In this document: one piece after another, positions 22,894 through 33,236 of the stretch
How the letters are laid out: each line of letters opens with the position of its first letter
Numbering within the stretch: the stretch's first letter is position 1
Assembly: GCA_028641055.1 (NCBI GenBank)
Contig: CM054058.1
Span: 85,075,927 to 85,139,926 of the forward strand
DNA: 64,000 nt
Direction: 5' to 3'
DNA from: Alopecurus myosuroides
Lineage: Eukaryota > Streptophyta > Magnoliopsida > Poales > Poaceae
Program-made: the position numbers and the translations under genes
Notes under the pieces: generated by a model
The model's database searches: none
What the model saw: only the letters and a program-made list of their open reading frames with translations
Told to the model about the DNA's origin: nothing

Positions 22894-22909
22894 CCATGCT
22901 CTGATACCA
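22894..22909 (-). promoter_or_regulatory. Primer-binding site of the large-LTR element
   Basis: TGGTATCAGAGCATGG on the minus strand, two bases inside the right LTR. TGGTATCAGAGC is complementary to plant initiator Met-tRNA and is also the site in chromovirus E (54487) and Angela (43574). Confidence 0.92.
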
Positions 22910-22911
22910 TT

Positions 22912-25900
22912 TGTGACGCCCCGGGATCGGGCACTATGCAGATTTCAGCATTTCCGCCAAAATCCACATAATAACCGATTCCAGGTTGCCACTTGTGATA
23001 ACATTACAACAGTTCACGAATATTCCGCAACAACAACAGAATAGATATATACAAGACGACTCAAACGAGTCAAGAATACAACTGATACAATACAAAGATC
23101 CAAATAACAGCGGAAGAAACAACATAGTGTCCGACTACGGACAAGATACAAATTGGACTAAGAGTCCTGAAGATAACCGATGGCGTCCAATCCCTGCCCA
23201 GGCCAAGCCGGAGGGATTCCCAAGCTAACGTCGTCAGACTTCAAACCTGTTAACTGCAATGTGGAATATGCAGCCACGAAATGGATTCGTGGGTCAGTAC
23301 TATTAAGTACTGGCAAGTCATACTCACAAGATACCAGCGTAACCAATCATCACAAGATACAAATACTTTGGGTACAACGAAAAGGAAGGGATTATTGCAA
23401 AGAAGCGGCAGCGGGCAGCACTAACAACTAGAGAGACGCGCTACAACTTCCGGCTAAAAGAAAGGGATAAGATAGCGTGACAAAACCAACTATAACTACT
23501 CACCAAACAATACCCATCCATTGTTACCCCCTACTAAGGAAGCAACCCAAGGAAACTCACACTGTTGATTAATGAGGGTTCAGGTTATTGTGACAATATG
23601 CCTATTACTAGTCAAGTTATTATTAATTAGGTGTAAGTTGTCTGAGTACTTGTTAGCCAGCACTTTCACCAAGTCGCCACATAACCGCGGACAACACGGC
23701 TTCTCGAGAAGATTCATCCCTGCATGGTGCGCTACAGTACCCGTACACACTCAAGCCACCAACTAGAACTCAGGTTGGCTCGACACGACTCAAACCGTCT
23801 CTACAACCCATCCTAGGAGCCACGGAGCTATAAGGTCCCGGCCAGTCCGACCTAACCTAAGCGCAAGGGTGAAAACCACACACCCGGCACCACGGGCCTC
23901 GCCCTATATGCATCCTCATCATAACCATCATAATCATCATCAACCATGGGGGCGCCTCCCATTATGCATATGCGCAAATGGAACGCCCGAACTAAGTGTG
24001 GCTCTTCGGACAAGCTGCAGATCAGGCCCAAGTCGAGGGGGGTCCCATACTACCTACCGGATGCGGTTAGCGCGCTCATCATGGATCAATGGACAAGACC
24101 CTTTTCCTAGTTTCGACACCAGCAGGCTCCAAAACCACGCCGGGCCTCCTGCCCGTGCCTTATCATCAAATTATTATTACCCCAAACATTAACATGTTGT
24201 TGATTAAATTGAAACCCAACTAACAACTAAATAGGTGATATGAAAAAGGGCAACAAGACTTGAGCGCAAACAACACTAAGCATGCAACTACGACACGAGG
24301 GCCAACAAGGTAAACAAGCAACAGTTGATACGAAGTGGAAGGAAGGCTATATCATGGCTGCAAGGTAAACATATGATAGGATCGAGACACAAGCATCGAA
24401 TCATAAGGCTAGCAGATTAGACAACGGAAAGAATCGGTAACAAGTGAGGCAAGGCAACATAGGTAGCAAGTGAGTATACTTTCCTGGAATCCAGCAAGTA
24501 GAGGTACATCCGAAGAACTTGTCGTTGCTCACATCATCTCAACGTCCTATCCGCGAAGAAGCAACGAACTAGAACAAACACCAGATGCAACAATTACTAC
24601 TACGGCAAAAGATCCAGCATTATCCTATTTTATATGCATGACAAGTTAAAGGGTGCATCAAAATAAACTAAAGGACACAAGGAACAATTTAAATGGGCCC
24701 ATATGCAATTTGAATTGCATTTGGAAAATCCCATATGCATTAATAGTTGATTAATTGAACTACAAATAAACATTGAGTTAAAGTGGATTAAATGCAACAT
24801 AATTCAGAAAACAGAAGGTAAACAACATTAGCTTCAATTTGACACCTCATTTGCCAAATTTGGAATTTTAAATATTTAATTATGAATTTTTGCAATTTAA
24901 AAGGTTTAATTAAAGCATTGAATTATTGCACCACTTGTAATTAGGCAAAACAGTAAACAAATTGTATTGAAAAGGTTGAAAACATGTAGCAAATGTTTCA
25001 CCGAACATTTTGAGCTATTAAACATAATTTTTGGATCATTATTGAATTTATTATGCATTTTTCCATAAGCATTTTTATTCTGCCCCTTTTAGTAAACAGA
25101 AGGAAACATGTTCAAATTTAATTCAATTGTGACCAAATAAAATACCACTGTGTAGAGTTTGTCAAAACAAAATTTTAGAGCCCAAGTTTGCTCAATTTGG
25201 GTGAACAGAACTCAAGTTATGAATTTCCAAAGTTTCAAATTTTAATAGCCATTTCTGTATTTAATTATTTAGTGCAAAATTTATTACAGAAACATGTTGC
25301 AACTTTGTTACTAACAGAAATAGAACAAGATTCTGAATCCATAGAAATTTGAATCATTTAAATTGGAGCATTTTTCAATTTGTTATTGATTTTACAATTA
25401 AACATTTGAATCTGTTTTCTTCCATTTCTTTTATTTTGCAGAAAACAGCCAAAACGTTTTCTACTCGGGGCTGGCCAAGCCCATGCTACTGACCCGCGGG
25501 GCTAGGGCCACGTAGGCACCTAGGACCAATGACAGGTGGGGATAGGCTGAGGGGATTAAATCCCAAAAAAAGATTTGGGAAAACAGCCTCTGTGAGGGAT
25601 CGAACCCGGGACCTCGGGCTCGCACACGCGCAGATCGAGCCACTGGGCTGCGGCTGCGTTTGGTGACAGATCTGGTGTGCGTGCGGTTTTAAGGTGGGCC
25701 GGTGGTGTTAACTCAACCCAAAAGGTTCAGACTTGCTCGTGCCTGACAGGGAACGGCGACGAGGCAGCTGCGGTGGCGCTGCACGAAGGCAGTCGCCCAG
25801 CGCAAGGAAGATCAAAGGGGAAGGGGTCCAGGAGGTCAGGTTTCTCACCTCCCTTGCGTAGAGATAGCAGATGGTGACGGAGGCAAGACGGGGCGTCGTG

Positions 25901-26840
25901 CTGTTCTGCTGGAGACGAAGAAGACGGTGCACGGCAGAAAGTTTCGCCGGAGAACGCGGACGCGCAGCGCCTCCCTAGCGCGGCTCCGGCTCCGATCTCC
26001 CGTGACGACGAAGGTGGATGCGTGGGGAACCCATTCCCCGCCTCGGTACCGCTCGAGGCAGCCCAGGGAAACGACGGCGTCGGCGATTTTGACGGTGTTG
26101 GCTACTGCTGTTGGGTTCAGAAATTTTCAGAGATGGGAGGAGGAAGAAAGGAGAGGGGAAAAGCAGCGGCGGCGGCAGGGAGGAAGAAGAAGATGGAGGC
26201 TAGGGTTGAGGATCCAGGAGGAGGGTTTTATGGAGGAGGGGAGCAGGTAGGAGGGGGTGGTGGTGCTCTGCTTTTGGTGAAAACGACAGGCACGTCCTCC
26301 TCGTGCCTGTCCGTACGAGGAAGAAGGGAAGGTGGGCTGAGGGGGAGATGGGTGGGCTGCATCGCTGGGGTGGTAGGTGGGCCTAAACAGGCCTGCCTCC
26401 CCCAGCTGGTGTGTTTTCCATTTTTTTTTTGATTTCTCTTTTTTTTTGTAGAAAGGGTAGAAGAGAGAATTAGAAGGTTTTAGGGTTTTATAAATTTTTT
26501 GAAAACAATTTTATTACATTGAGCATATTGAATGCCCAAGTGCACCAAGTTTTGTGTTACCAAAATTCAAAATTTTGTTAAACTTTGAATTTGAACTTGA
26601 AATTCAAAATAGGGTTTTAGTAAAAAGGGATTTTTATAATCAAAACCATTTTTTAAATTCCAATTCAATTTGTATTGCAACAGATTGAGTTTAAAACAAG
26701 GGTGAACTTTTGAATTTCTAAAGTTGGTTTGAAATTTGAATTTGTTTGAAAGCAAGTGAAATGCATATGATGTATGATGCCATGTGATGCAAAAGAAAAA
26801 CAACAAGCAATTCTAATTGGAAAAAACCCCGGGTGTTACA
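22912..26840 (-). repeat. 5' LTR of the large-LTR element
   Basis: 3929 bp, starting TGTAACACCCGGGG at 26840 and ending GGGGCGTCACA at 22912. It is almost identical to the left LTR throughout; small differences include GTAACG/GTGACG at the end and CATCATCATC/CATCCTCATC near 23915. Confidence 0.93.
25596..25651 (-). other. tRNA-like module in the second LTR
   Basis: Same arrangement as 21196-21256: CCCGGGTTCGATCCC (25596-25610) with an upstream CCCAGTGGC block (25639-25648) on the minus strand. Confidence 0.4.
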
Positions 26841-26899
26841 GCAGAATATGGGAATACATCCCAAGGTTCATTACATCAGAAGAGCAAACTAGATAAAGC

Positions 26900-29867
26900 C
26901 TATCCTATGGAACTGCAGAAGTGCTGCCACTCGCAATAGGTTGCGCCTTGCGACTGGCACGAGCAATCAAGTTGGATAGCTTCTGAGCAAGGACGAAGCG
27001 CTACCTTTCTGCCCGTGGTAGCATCGACAGGAAGGTTCGAGTACGCTTCGTCCAAGCCTTCGACTCCATGTGCCGACGCAAACTGGATGGCGGTCTTCGC
27101 CCCGCACTCAGACTGGGCAACCGAGTAGGCCTGAAGGAGATCACCCTCCAGGAAAACCTTCAGGAGACCATCCAGCATAGGCGGAACCGCAACATCCACC
27201 AGAAGACGCTCGTGGAATTGCGTCAACACTCGAATGGCATCGCCAACGAGGGAGCAGATCCCACGCGCGTGCTTCTGAAGCTGAGGGCAAGAATCTGTCA
27301 GGGCATCCACTCGTTGAACCCCGGGCAGCTCCAGCGCAACGCCAAGGACATCTGCAAGGAGACAACATTAATTCCAAAGACACACCAGGCTAGTCGAAAT
27401 ACAACAAAGGTCAAGTACAACTTACTTGCGAAATTCTGGGCCAGAGGGCGAATGAAGTCAACAAGATCGCTGTCCTATTTGGCACCAGCCTCCTCCAGTT
27501 GCTTCAGCGCATCCTGAGCCTCGGCAAGCTTCGCCTCAGAGTCAGTCGACCGCTTACGAGAGGATTCAAGCTCCTTTCGAGTGGTCTCCAGCTCGGCCTC
27601 AAGGACCTTCACCCGAGTGTCAGCATCAACTTTCTGCGCCTTCAGAAGGTCGACTTGGGCTACACAGCAACAAAACCTCAGCCTAAGGGAATTCGCACGA
27701 CCAGAAAGAATAAGTAGAAGAGACGGATAAATTTACCTTGGAGAACTTGGCCGTCCGCGACGAGTCGATCACGATCCGCCCGAAGGGTTATGCAATCTGC
27801 CTCAGCCGAAATTACGCGACGACCAATGGCTGCGAAAGAGTCAAGTAGAGACTGCAAAACACGAAAATGAAGAAGTCAGAGAAAGCGGAAGGAAATGGAG
27901 CCTATTCACGACTGTAAACAGTCGAGTATAGCCTCGGGGGCTACTCCCATCGGGAGCACTGTCGTGCACCCGATAAAGTCAAGAAAGGAGAGAAACTTAA
28001 GTTCTTGAGCCTGTAGCCAATCGCAAGCGATTGACCACAGCCTCGGGGGTTACTCCCATCGGGAGCACTGTCGTGCATCCGATAAAAACCATAAATGGAC
28101 GGAGTACAGAATGCAAGGAAAATGGTAAAGTTTACCTGGCCTTGGGCGATGCACAGAGGATCAGCCGAGCTACCCGACACTTCTTTCGAAGACGAGGCTC
28201 CACCCGCAAACCTAGGCAGCTTATAATCCATACTCGTAGCTGCTGGAGCTGGGCTCAGCGAGTTCTGGATAGCCTTAGCGATTGGGGTTTCACCCGCGGC
28301 AGCATCTTTCCTCTTCACGGGAGGAATAGAAGAAGCGAATTGGCCAGGGCTGATGAATTGAAGCCTGTCATGAAAGAAACAACAGCATAAGGAAGAGCGA
28401 GAAGAAAACTTTCGACTAAAGCGTATAAGGAAATAAAAAATCTTACTCATCGTCGTCGTCATCCAGCATATCCGCGTTCCAGGCGGTGTGGATCTTAGAC
28501 CTAGGAGCGAGAGGAGCACGCACACTCAGTGGAGTCACGGTGAGAGGTTCTTTATCAGATCCTCCACCCAAGGAATTATCCTTGGAAGTGGCTTCATCAT
28601 CTCCCGCCCTGCGGCGCTTGCGGTGGCGGAGATCGCCACCCGATTCCTCCACTCATCCCAAGAGCCGTGCTCGGAACTCGAGTCGGCATCGGCAACACTG
28701 GTGTCAACAGGAACCTCCAGGTTACTGGCCAACAAGTCCGAGGCTTCTTCACCAGAAACTGGCGGGTAGCAGGTTGCTACCTCTAGACTCTACAGAAGGA
28801 AAACAAGAAGAAGAAAAGAAGAAGAAACTTAGTCGACAAACTCTCGAACAAAGAGAAAAAAGTTAAGACAGAAAAATAATTGAACTTACTTCGGGAGGAG
28901 GAGGCCTCGAAGCTTCGAATGCTGCGATAGGGCAGTCAGGGAAAGTCTCGCCCACTTTCAACTTGGTGATGGCCGCGATTTTGTTCTCGAATTCAGCATT
29001 CGAGAGTTCTTCTCGGCTCACACGGCTCGGGTCTTCGACGCCCTGGTATTCCCACATAGTGGAGGGCCGCTCCTGCAGAGGTTGAATCTTGCGCTTGAGG
29101 AACACACTTGCCAGATGCAAGCCGTTCAGCGCAACCCCTGCGGTTTTGTCACGGAGGGCTGCCATGTTGGCGAGTAGCGGGGCGACGATTCGGCTCTCTT
29201 CGGCTGAGAGCCTGTGCGCCCAGGACTTCCGCCGCTTCAAGACAGCGAACGGGTGGAATTCATGAGCTCCACCCGCGCTGTCATCGGTGATGTAGAACCA
29301 CTTCTTTCTCCACCCTTGCGCGTAGTCGATGAGGTGCATCTCGAAAAACGAGCTATCCGACTTCGCCTGGATTCCGAAGCCGCCGGTGCGCAGCGTCTCT
29401 CCAACTCAGTCTCTACCCGCGATTTCTCGCGGAAGGCCCGCACCTTGAACAGGGCTTTCCAAAGGCTCCAGTGCGGGAGGATGCCCAGTAAGCACTCGCA
29501 AAGAACAATGAAGCACGAGATGTGCTGCACCGCGTTTGGAGGCAGGTCGTGGAGCTGTATGCCATAGACATACAACAAGGCGACGAAAAAAGGATGGAGG
29601 TGGAGTGAGAGCCCGCGCGAGATGTGATCCGCAAAGATCACGCGCTTGTTCGCGTGAGGGTTTGGTACCTCTTCTTTTTTGCCGAGGTGAACTCGCTTCT
29701 CGGCTTCGGGGGGGCAGCAGCCCCCCTCCCCTCTGCATCTCTTTGATGCTTTTGTTCGTCGTGTTGGCGGAGCGCCAGTCGCCTGAGCGCGGAGCGGGTG
29801 GCGCGGGAGCATCTTCCGGCGCCTTCGAGGATGAAGCAGCTTCGCTTCGTTTCTTTCCTCCCGCCAT
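26900..29867 (-). pseudogene. Antisense spliced ORF (aORF) of Gypsy D, gypsy-type Transposase_28-like
   Basis: On the strand opposite gag-pol, coding segments are separated by clean GT-AG introns. Inferred exons: 29867-28890, 28789-28447, 28364-28136, 27851-27737, 27659-27426 and 27351-26900. Exon 1 begins MAGGKKRSEAASSSKAPEDA and includes HLHPFFVALLYVYGIQLHDL, HLIDYAQGWRKKWFYITDD and SFVLKRR-like text, as in the grass 'putative gypsy type transposon' domain. Exon 2 has a basic KRRRAGDDE motif. Exon 5 is a coiled coil (KVLEAELETTRKELESSRKR). Lesions: two frameshifts in exon 1 (~29700, ~29375), one in exon 2 (~28640), a stop in exon 5 (27475-27477). Antisense ORFs are known in Tat elements; their role is unsettled. 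Confidence 0.75.
27930..28070 (+). repeat. Two copies of a PPT-like motif inside an aORF intron
   Basis: GCCTCGGGGGCTACTCCCAT... at 27931 and GCCTCGGGGGTTACTCCCAT... at 28041, each followed by GGGAGCACTGTCGTGCA and CCGATAAA. Period about 110 bp. The GGGGGCTA core also forms the polypurine tract at the 3' LTR. Confidence 0.85.
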
Positions 29868-30241
29868 GGAAACTGGTGCGAGCTTGCAGAGAGGGAGATG
29901 AGCGCGAGGAAGAACAAGGCGAGGAAGCGAATGACTGGGATATTTTTACTTTCCACCTAAGGACCGTATACATACACAGGGCCACTCGATCCTGGCCGTT
30001 CGTCGAGCAACGTGGCGTCCATCGCGGCTTCCACGCGTGAAGCGGAAACGAGGAGACGGTGAAAGCTGTTTCGTGCCATGATCTTAACAGCAGATCGTGC
30101 GCATTTACTGCACGCGGCTCGCGGGAAAACCGGAAACGAGACGTAGGTGGGCCAGCGTATCCTGTTTTCACTTCGTCACGTCCCATCGGGAGGAGTCAGA
30201 GCGAACAAAGTGCGCTATGACGTCATTGTGAACATCATCAG
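29868..30241. other. Region upstream of the antisense ORF
   Basis: GC-rich sequence with restriction-like CGCG runs and no credible ORF. By position it would hold the aORF promoter on the minus strand, but I see no clear TATA box. Confidence 0.4.
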
Positions 30242-30430
30242 GCCCGAAAGTTCTTTCGGGTAAGATCCCAAACACGAAAAGAACTTCTTATGGGCAAATC
30301 GAAACGCGAAAACTCTTTCGCATAAAAACCCCAGACACGAAATTTTCTTTCGTATGGGCACAACAATTCCTCCAGACACGAAAGCTCTTCCGTATGGACA
30401 GTAGACTACAAAGACAAAAATCTTTGTGCA
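30242..30430. repeat. Array of five short palindromes
   Basis: Hairpin-forming units with stems CCCGAAAG/CTTTCGGG (30243-30260), GCGAAAA/TTTCGC (30306-30321), ACGAAA/TTTCGT (30337-30353), CACGAAAGCTCTTCCGTATG (30377-30396) and CAAAGA/TCTTTG (30409-30427). The spacers share AAACCCCAGACAC-like text, so the array is a degenerate repeat with a period of about 35-60 bp. Confidence 0.75.
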
Positions 30431-31049
30431 TAAAGAAAAACAAGAGAAATTTTTCATACTCGAAATATCTCTAGACAAAACCCGCGAGTGTGTAGCTCCT
30501 GCCACTCAATCATACGATGTACACACGTCACAGACCTAGATCGTTCGGCCGACTAGGAACATCCGGATACCGTATTCTTTCGAATATGAAGGTAAGACCC
30601 AAAAGATCTCTCTTGTGGGCCAGGAATCGCACTCAAGCTGCGCCCTCCGGTTAATTTCCGTGTCAACAACACGAAGAAAAATCCTAGCGGACGCGCCGGG
30701 GATCCCTATAGGTTAAATTCGACTCGATAAGACCTCTACGGCCCAGTCACAATGATCACCTCATCGGATTCGAGTTGGAGGTCTCGAATCTGTGTAAGCC
30801 AGAACTGTTTTTGCCCTAGATGCAATTAATTGGCCCTGAGCTTTCGGGAGAGCCAAGCAACTGAGCCATATCCTTCTACGAAAACAGCTAAAAAACACAG
30901 GCACTTTTATCGCTCGATACTCGGGCATAAAAATTCATGACACAGGGCATACGCCCTCCGATCAGAAAACGACTAAAACGATCATTCGAAGGAATTCAAG
31001 ATGAAACTTTGAGCGTCTACCCGACAGGGAAATCCCAATCGAGCAAACG
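30431..31049 (+). other. Gypsy D 3' untranslated region
   Basis: No ORF of note and no recognised insertion. It is bounded by the palindrome array and the polypurine tract. Confidence 0.6.
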
Positions 31050-31061
31050 CTCGGGGGCTAC
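31050..31061 (+). promoter_or_regulatory. Polypurine tract of Gypsy D
   Basis: GCTCGGGGGCTAC directly precedes the 3' LTR. It is short and interrupted by pyrimidines, but matches the repeated CTCGGGGGCTAC motif elsewhere in the element. Confidence 0.65.
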
Positions 31062-31552
31062 TAACGAAGGGATGGACCCTGGACCTGTCGAGTAAGGATA
31101 CCCAGTCCAAGTCCGTGGACTTGAGCCCAAGAGGAGATGCCGTATACTATTCTAGAAGGCCTAGTTGAGGCCCACCCGCAAAGCCTTGCGGGTCAAGTTA
31201 GGAAACTTGTAACCGACTTTAGGTTAGAGTTCGAATCCTCCCCGTGTACGGTTTGAGACCTGGCCACCTATATAAGGCCAGGAGAACCACCAGAAGAGGA
31301 CAAGAAATATCGCATCATCAAGCATTGAGATCGAGATCATACTCTCGACTTGAGCAACCCCCCATTGTAACCGATCTACTCGTGAATACAGATCGACAAA
31401 AGCAGGAGTAAGGGTTTTACCTCTACGAGGGCCCCGAACCTGGGTAAATCGTGCCCCCTGTTTAGCCGACGATTGTCACCAGCGCCCACAGGTTCTCCTA
31501 ATCGAAACCCTATGGGTTCACTCGAGGGACTTGTTGAGATGCAGATTCGACA
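31062..31552 (+). repeat. 3' LTR of Gypsy D, with 22-bp terminal extension
   Basis: It aligns with the 5' LTR from TAACGAAGGG (31062, first G mutated to A) to CTCGAGGGAC (31530). It then has 22 further bases (TTGTTGAGATGCAGATTCGA, CA) before the target duplication GCAGG (31553-31557). The TATA box is CTATATAAGG near 31268. Confidence 0.85.
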
Positions 31553-31557
31553 GCAGG

Positions 31558-32222
31558 CCTGTATCTTCTCCACGTCTAATCCTAGAGGACATACAAGCTT
31601 CTTTGCTTGGTATGTACTGTCGGACAATTCATTGTTTCTAGTAAGCTGCTTCTTCACTATTTGCAACAACTTTGTAAAGCCACTGTCAGTCACACCATTC
31701 TCGGCCTTCCATTGGAGCAATCCCAGTGTGCTGCCCAGCTTTTTCTGCCCATCTTCGCAATTTGGATACAACAGTGTTTTGTGATCCTTTAACATCTGGT
31801 CGAACTTCACCCTCACCTTTTCAATCTCGCTTTCTGTCTTTGCATCCATAATAGCCTGGACAAGATCATCGATGGGCTCATCTGGTGCCCGGTCTTCCGC
31901 TTCTACTTCATCGTTATCTTCCATTCTAGTACCGACACCGTATTCAGGGAACATATCATGATAGTTTTCATCATTCTCTTCTTCTTCGTTTTCTTCCATC
32001 ATAACCCCACTTTCTCCGTGATTGGTCCAACAATTATAGTCGGGCATGAAACCAGACGGAAACATGTGGAAGTGGACGACTCTATGAGAAGCGTGGTCAT
32101 ACAGCACATGGACAACCCATAAAATTATTCCGCTTGTTTGCTTGGGCCACCTCGAGAAAATAACGCACGCCTTTCATGAACGCGGCAGAGCGTCGGTCAG
32201 CGTACATCCATTGCCGGTTCAC
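31558..32222 (-). pseudogene. CACTA TNP2-like transposase, N-terminal part
   Basis: After an acceptor (AATGCAG) the exon starts at 32222 with NRQWMYADRRSAAFMKGVRY, FLEVAQANKRNNFMGCPCA, the transposase-associated N-terminal domain of CACTA proteins. A frameshift near 32100 moves to SGFMPDYNCWTNHGESGVMM, then an acidic stretch (EENEEEENDENYHDMFPEYG), YPNCEDGQKKLGSTLGLLQW and STYQAKKLVCPLGLDVEKIQ. It ends at the Gypsy D target site; the next residues are encoded from 14008 leftwards. The protein was broken before D entered or since; at least one frameshift is not due to D. Confidence 0.92.
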
Positions 32223-32722
32223 CTGCATTATATGATTATTAATTAAGAACTGTTACAGAACACCGTGAATAGAGAAATGACCAATGTTACATCGACATAT
32301 GAAAGGTTAAAGTTTATACCTCGACCGAGGAGGAAAAAAGGACGAGAAAGATTATTTAATTAAGTGTGGCTCAGACAAATTAAATCTTGTTTGTTTTCTG
32401 CGAGCTGAGATGGCGTTATTCTCCCGGGCATTTCATCGAACACCTCTTGTGCATAGGAGGGAAAAACAAGTGAGCACACACCACACAACTAGAATATGGC
32501 CTCCAAAGTGAGTGGCATGAGGAGAGGAGAGTGCTTGCATGGTTTATATAGTGGGGGATCTTTTGCCCTGATTGGTGGCTCAAACTGGGGAAAAAGACCC
32601 CCCCCCCACCATGCGCCCTGCTCGCCCCGGCCCCTCCTCTGCAGACTTTTTCACCGGGCGGTGGCCAAGCCGGGGCGAAAGTGGTGCTCGCCACTAAGCA
32701 AAAGCCCTGTTTTCCACTAGTG
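32223..32722 (-). mobile_element. CACTA 5' terminal region with TIR
   Basis: The minus-strand end at 32722 reads CACTAGTGGAAAACAGGGCT, a classic Caspar-like CACTA terminal inverted repeat. A GC-rich subterminal region follows with repeated GGGGCGAGC, CACCGCCCGG and a C-run (32590-32599). A putative leader and intron link it to the exon at 32222. The other terminus is not in the window (lost beyond the Athila insertion at 12123). Confidence 0.9.
32543..32550 (-). promoter_or_regulatory. TATA box of the CACTA transposase gene
   Basis: TATATAAA on the minus strand, about 175 bp inside the TIR and upstream of the first transposase exon. Confidence 0.6.
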
Positions 32723-33236
32723 CAATGAGAAGAAAATTCTGTAATCAAACCAAAAAAGCCATGTCAGTATCGATCGCCAACATCGGGCAGATCATGAATG
32801 GCGAAAACTATTTGGGCATAATAATTTAATAAAACTTATTTTAGGAAAAATAATTTCCAAACAAATATAACTATTCTTTATTTGTTAGATTTTTAGAAAT
32901 TTCCTCACACAATATCTTTTTGAAAAATGGCTTCGAATTTATAGGAACTATTCCATCTTTTTATAGATACATACAATTTCCTTGTAAAAAAATGGAAATT
33001 GTAAAAAAAAAAAGTAGCTACAGCTAGGCAGCCAGCCGGTTGCTCCACCGTACACTGATACACATGCATTCCAGCACAAGATGCACATGCATGGACACAT
33101 CTTTTCAATTGCTTTATAGCGCCTCATCGGCACAGTTTTGGGGTACCGCCGGTGCAGACTATTTTTTTTTGGAGAGCAACCACATATTTCATTAATTGAA
33201 AATCAAGTTACAATGAGGAACACATATGGAAACTAA
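32723..33236. other. AT-rich junction region, possible LINE 3' tail
   Basis: Mostly AT-rich DNA with no ORF. A T8 run at about 33162 followed by GGAGAGCAACCACATATTTC and AATTGAAAATCAAGTTACA looks like the antisense poly(A) end of a plant LINE (minus strand), abutting the truncated Copia. The LINE reading is tentative. Confidence 0.35.

Larger units (their letters stand above)
18516..26840 (-). mobile_element. Non-autonomous large-LTR retroelement nested in Gypsy D
   Basis: Two near-identical ~3.93-kb direct repeats flank only 472 bp. Perfect 5-bp target duplications GCAGA lie at 18511-18515 and 26841-26845. The minus-strand orientation is set by the primer site TGGTATCAGAGCATGG directly inside the right-hand LTR. 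No gag or pol is present. This matches the large-retrotransposon-derivative (LARD) concept, but with an unusually small internal domain compared with the LTRs. LTR blocks are shared with chromovirus E (for example 19660-19775 with 53040-53160, opposite strand). Roughly 15 differences are seen in the first kilobase of the two LTRs, so the insertion is fairly recent. Confidence 0.93.
14009..31552 (+). mobile_element. Tat-lineage Gypsy retrotransposon D (complete, nested)
   Basis: Bounded by LTRs 14009-14484 and 31062-31552 and flanked by the 5-bp target duplication GCAGG (14004-14008 and 31553-31557). The CACTA reading frame is restored exactly when one GCAGG is counted. Sense order: LTR, primer site, gag, protease, truncated RT. 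RNase H and integrase are missing. The 3' internal region carries an antisense spliced ORF (minus strand), a short palindrome array and a polypurine tract. A second retroelement (18516-26840) is inserted inside it. The combination of TTGGCGCC primer site, long 3' non-coding region and antisense ORF is typical of grass Tat elements. Confidence 0.93.

Noticed and set aside
28443..28652. Host nuclear protein with KRRRAGDDE localisation-like motif
   Set aside because: It is an exon of the antisense ORF carried by Gypsy D; flanking splice sites and position inside the LTRs show this.
31376..31557. C-terminal part of the minus-strand 243-codon frame as CACTA protein
   Set aside because: Left of 31558 the frame is read through the target duplication and the Gypsy D LTR; transposase similarity stops at the junction.
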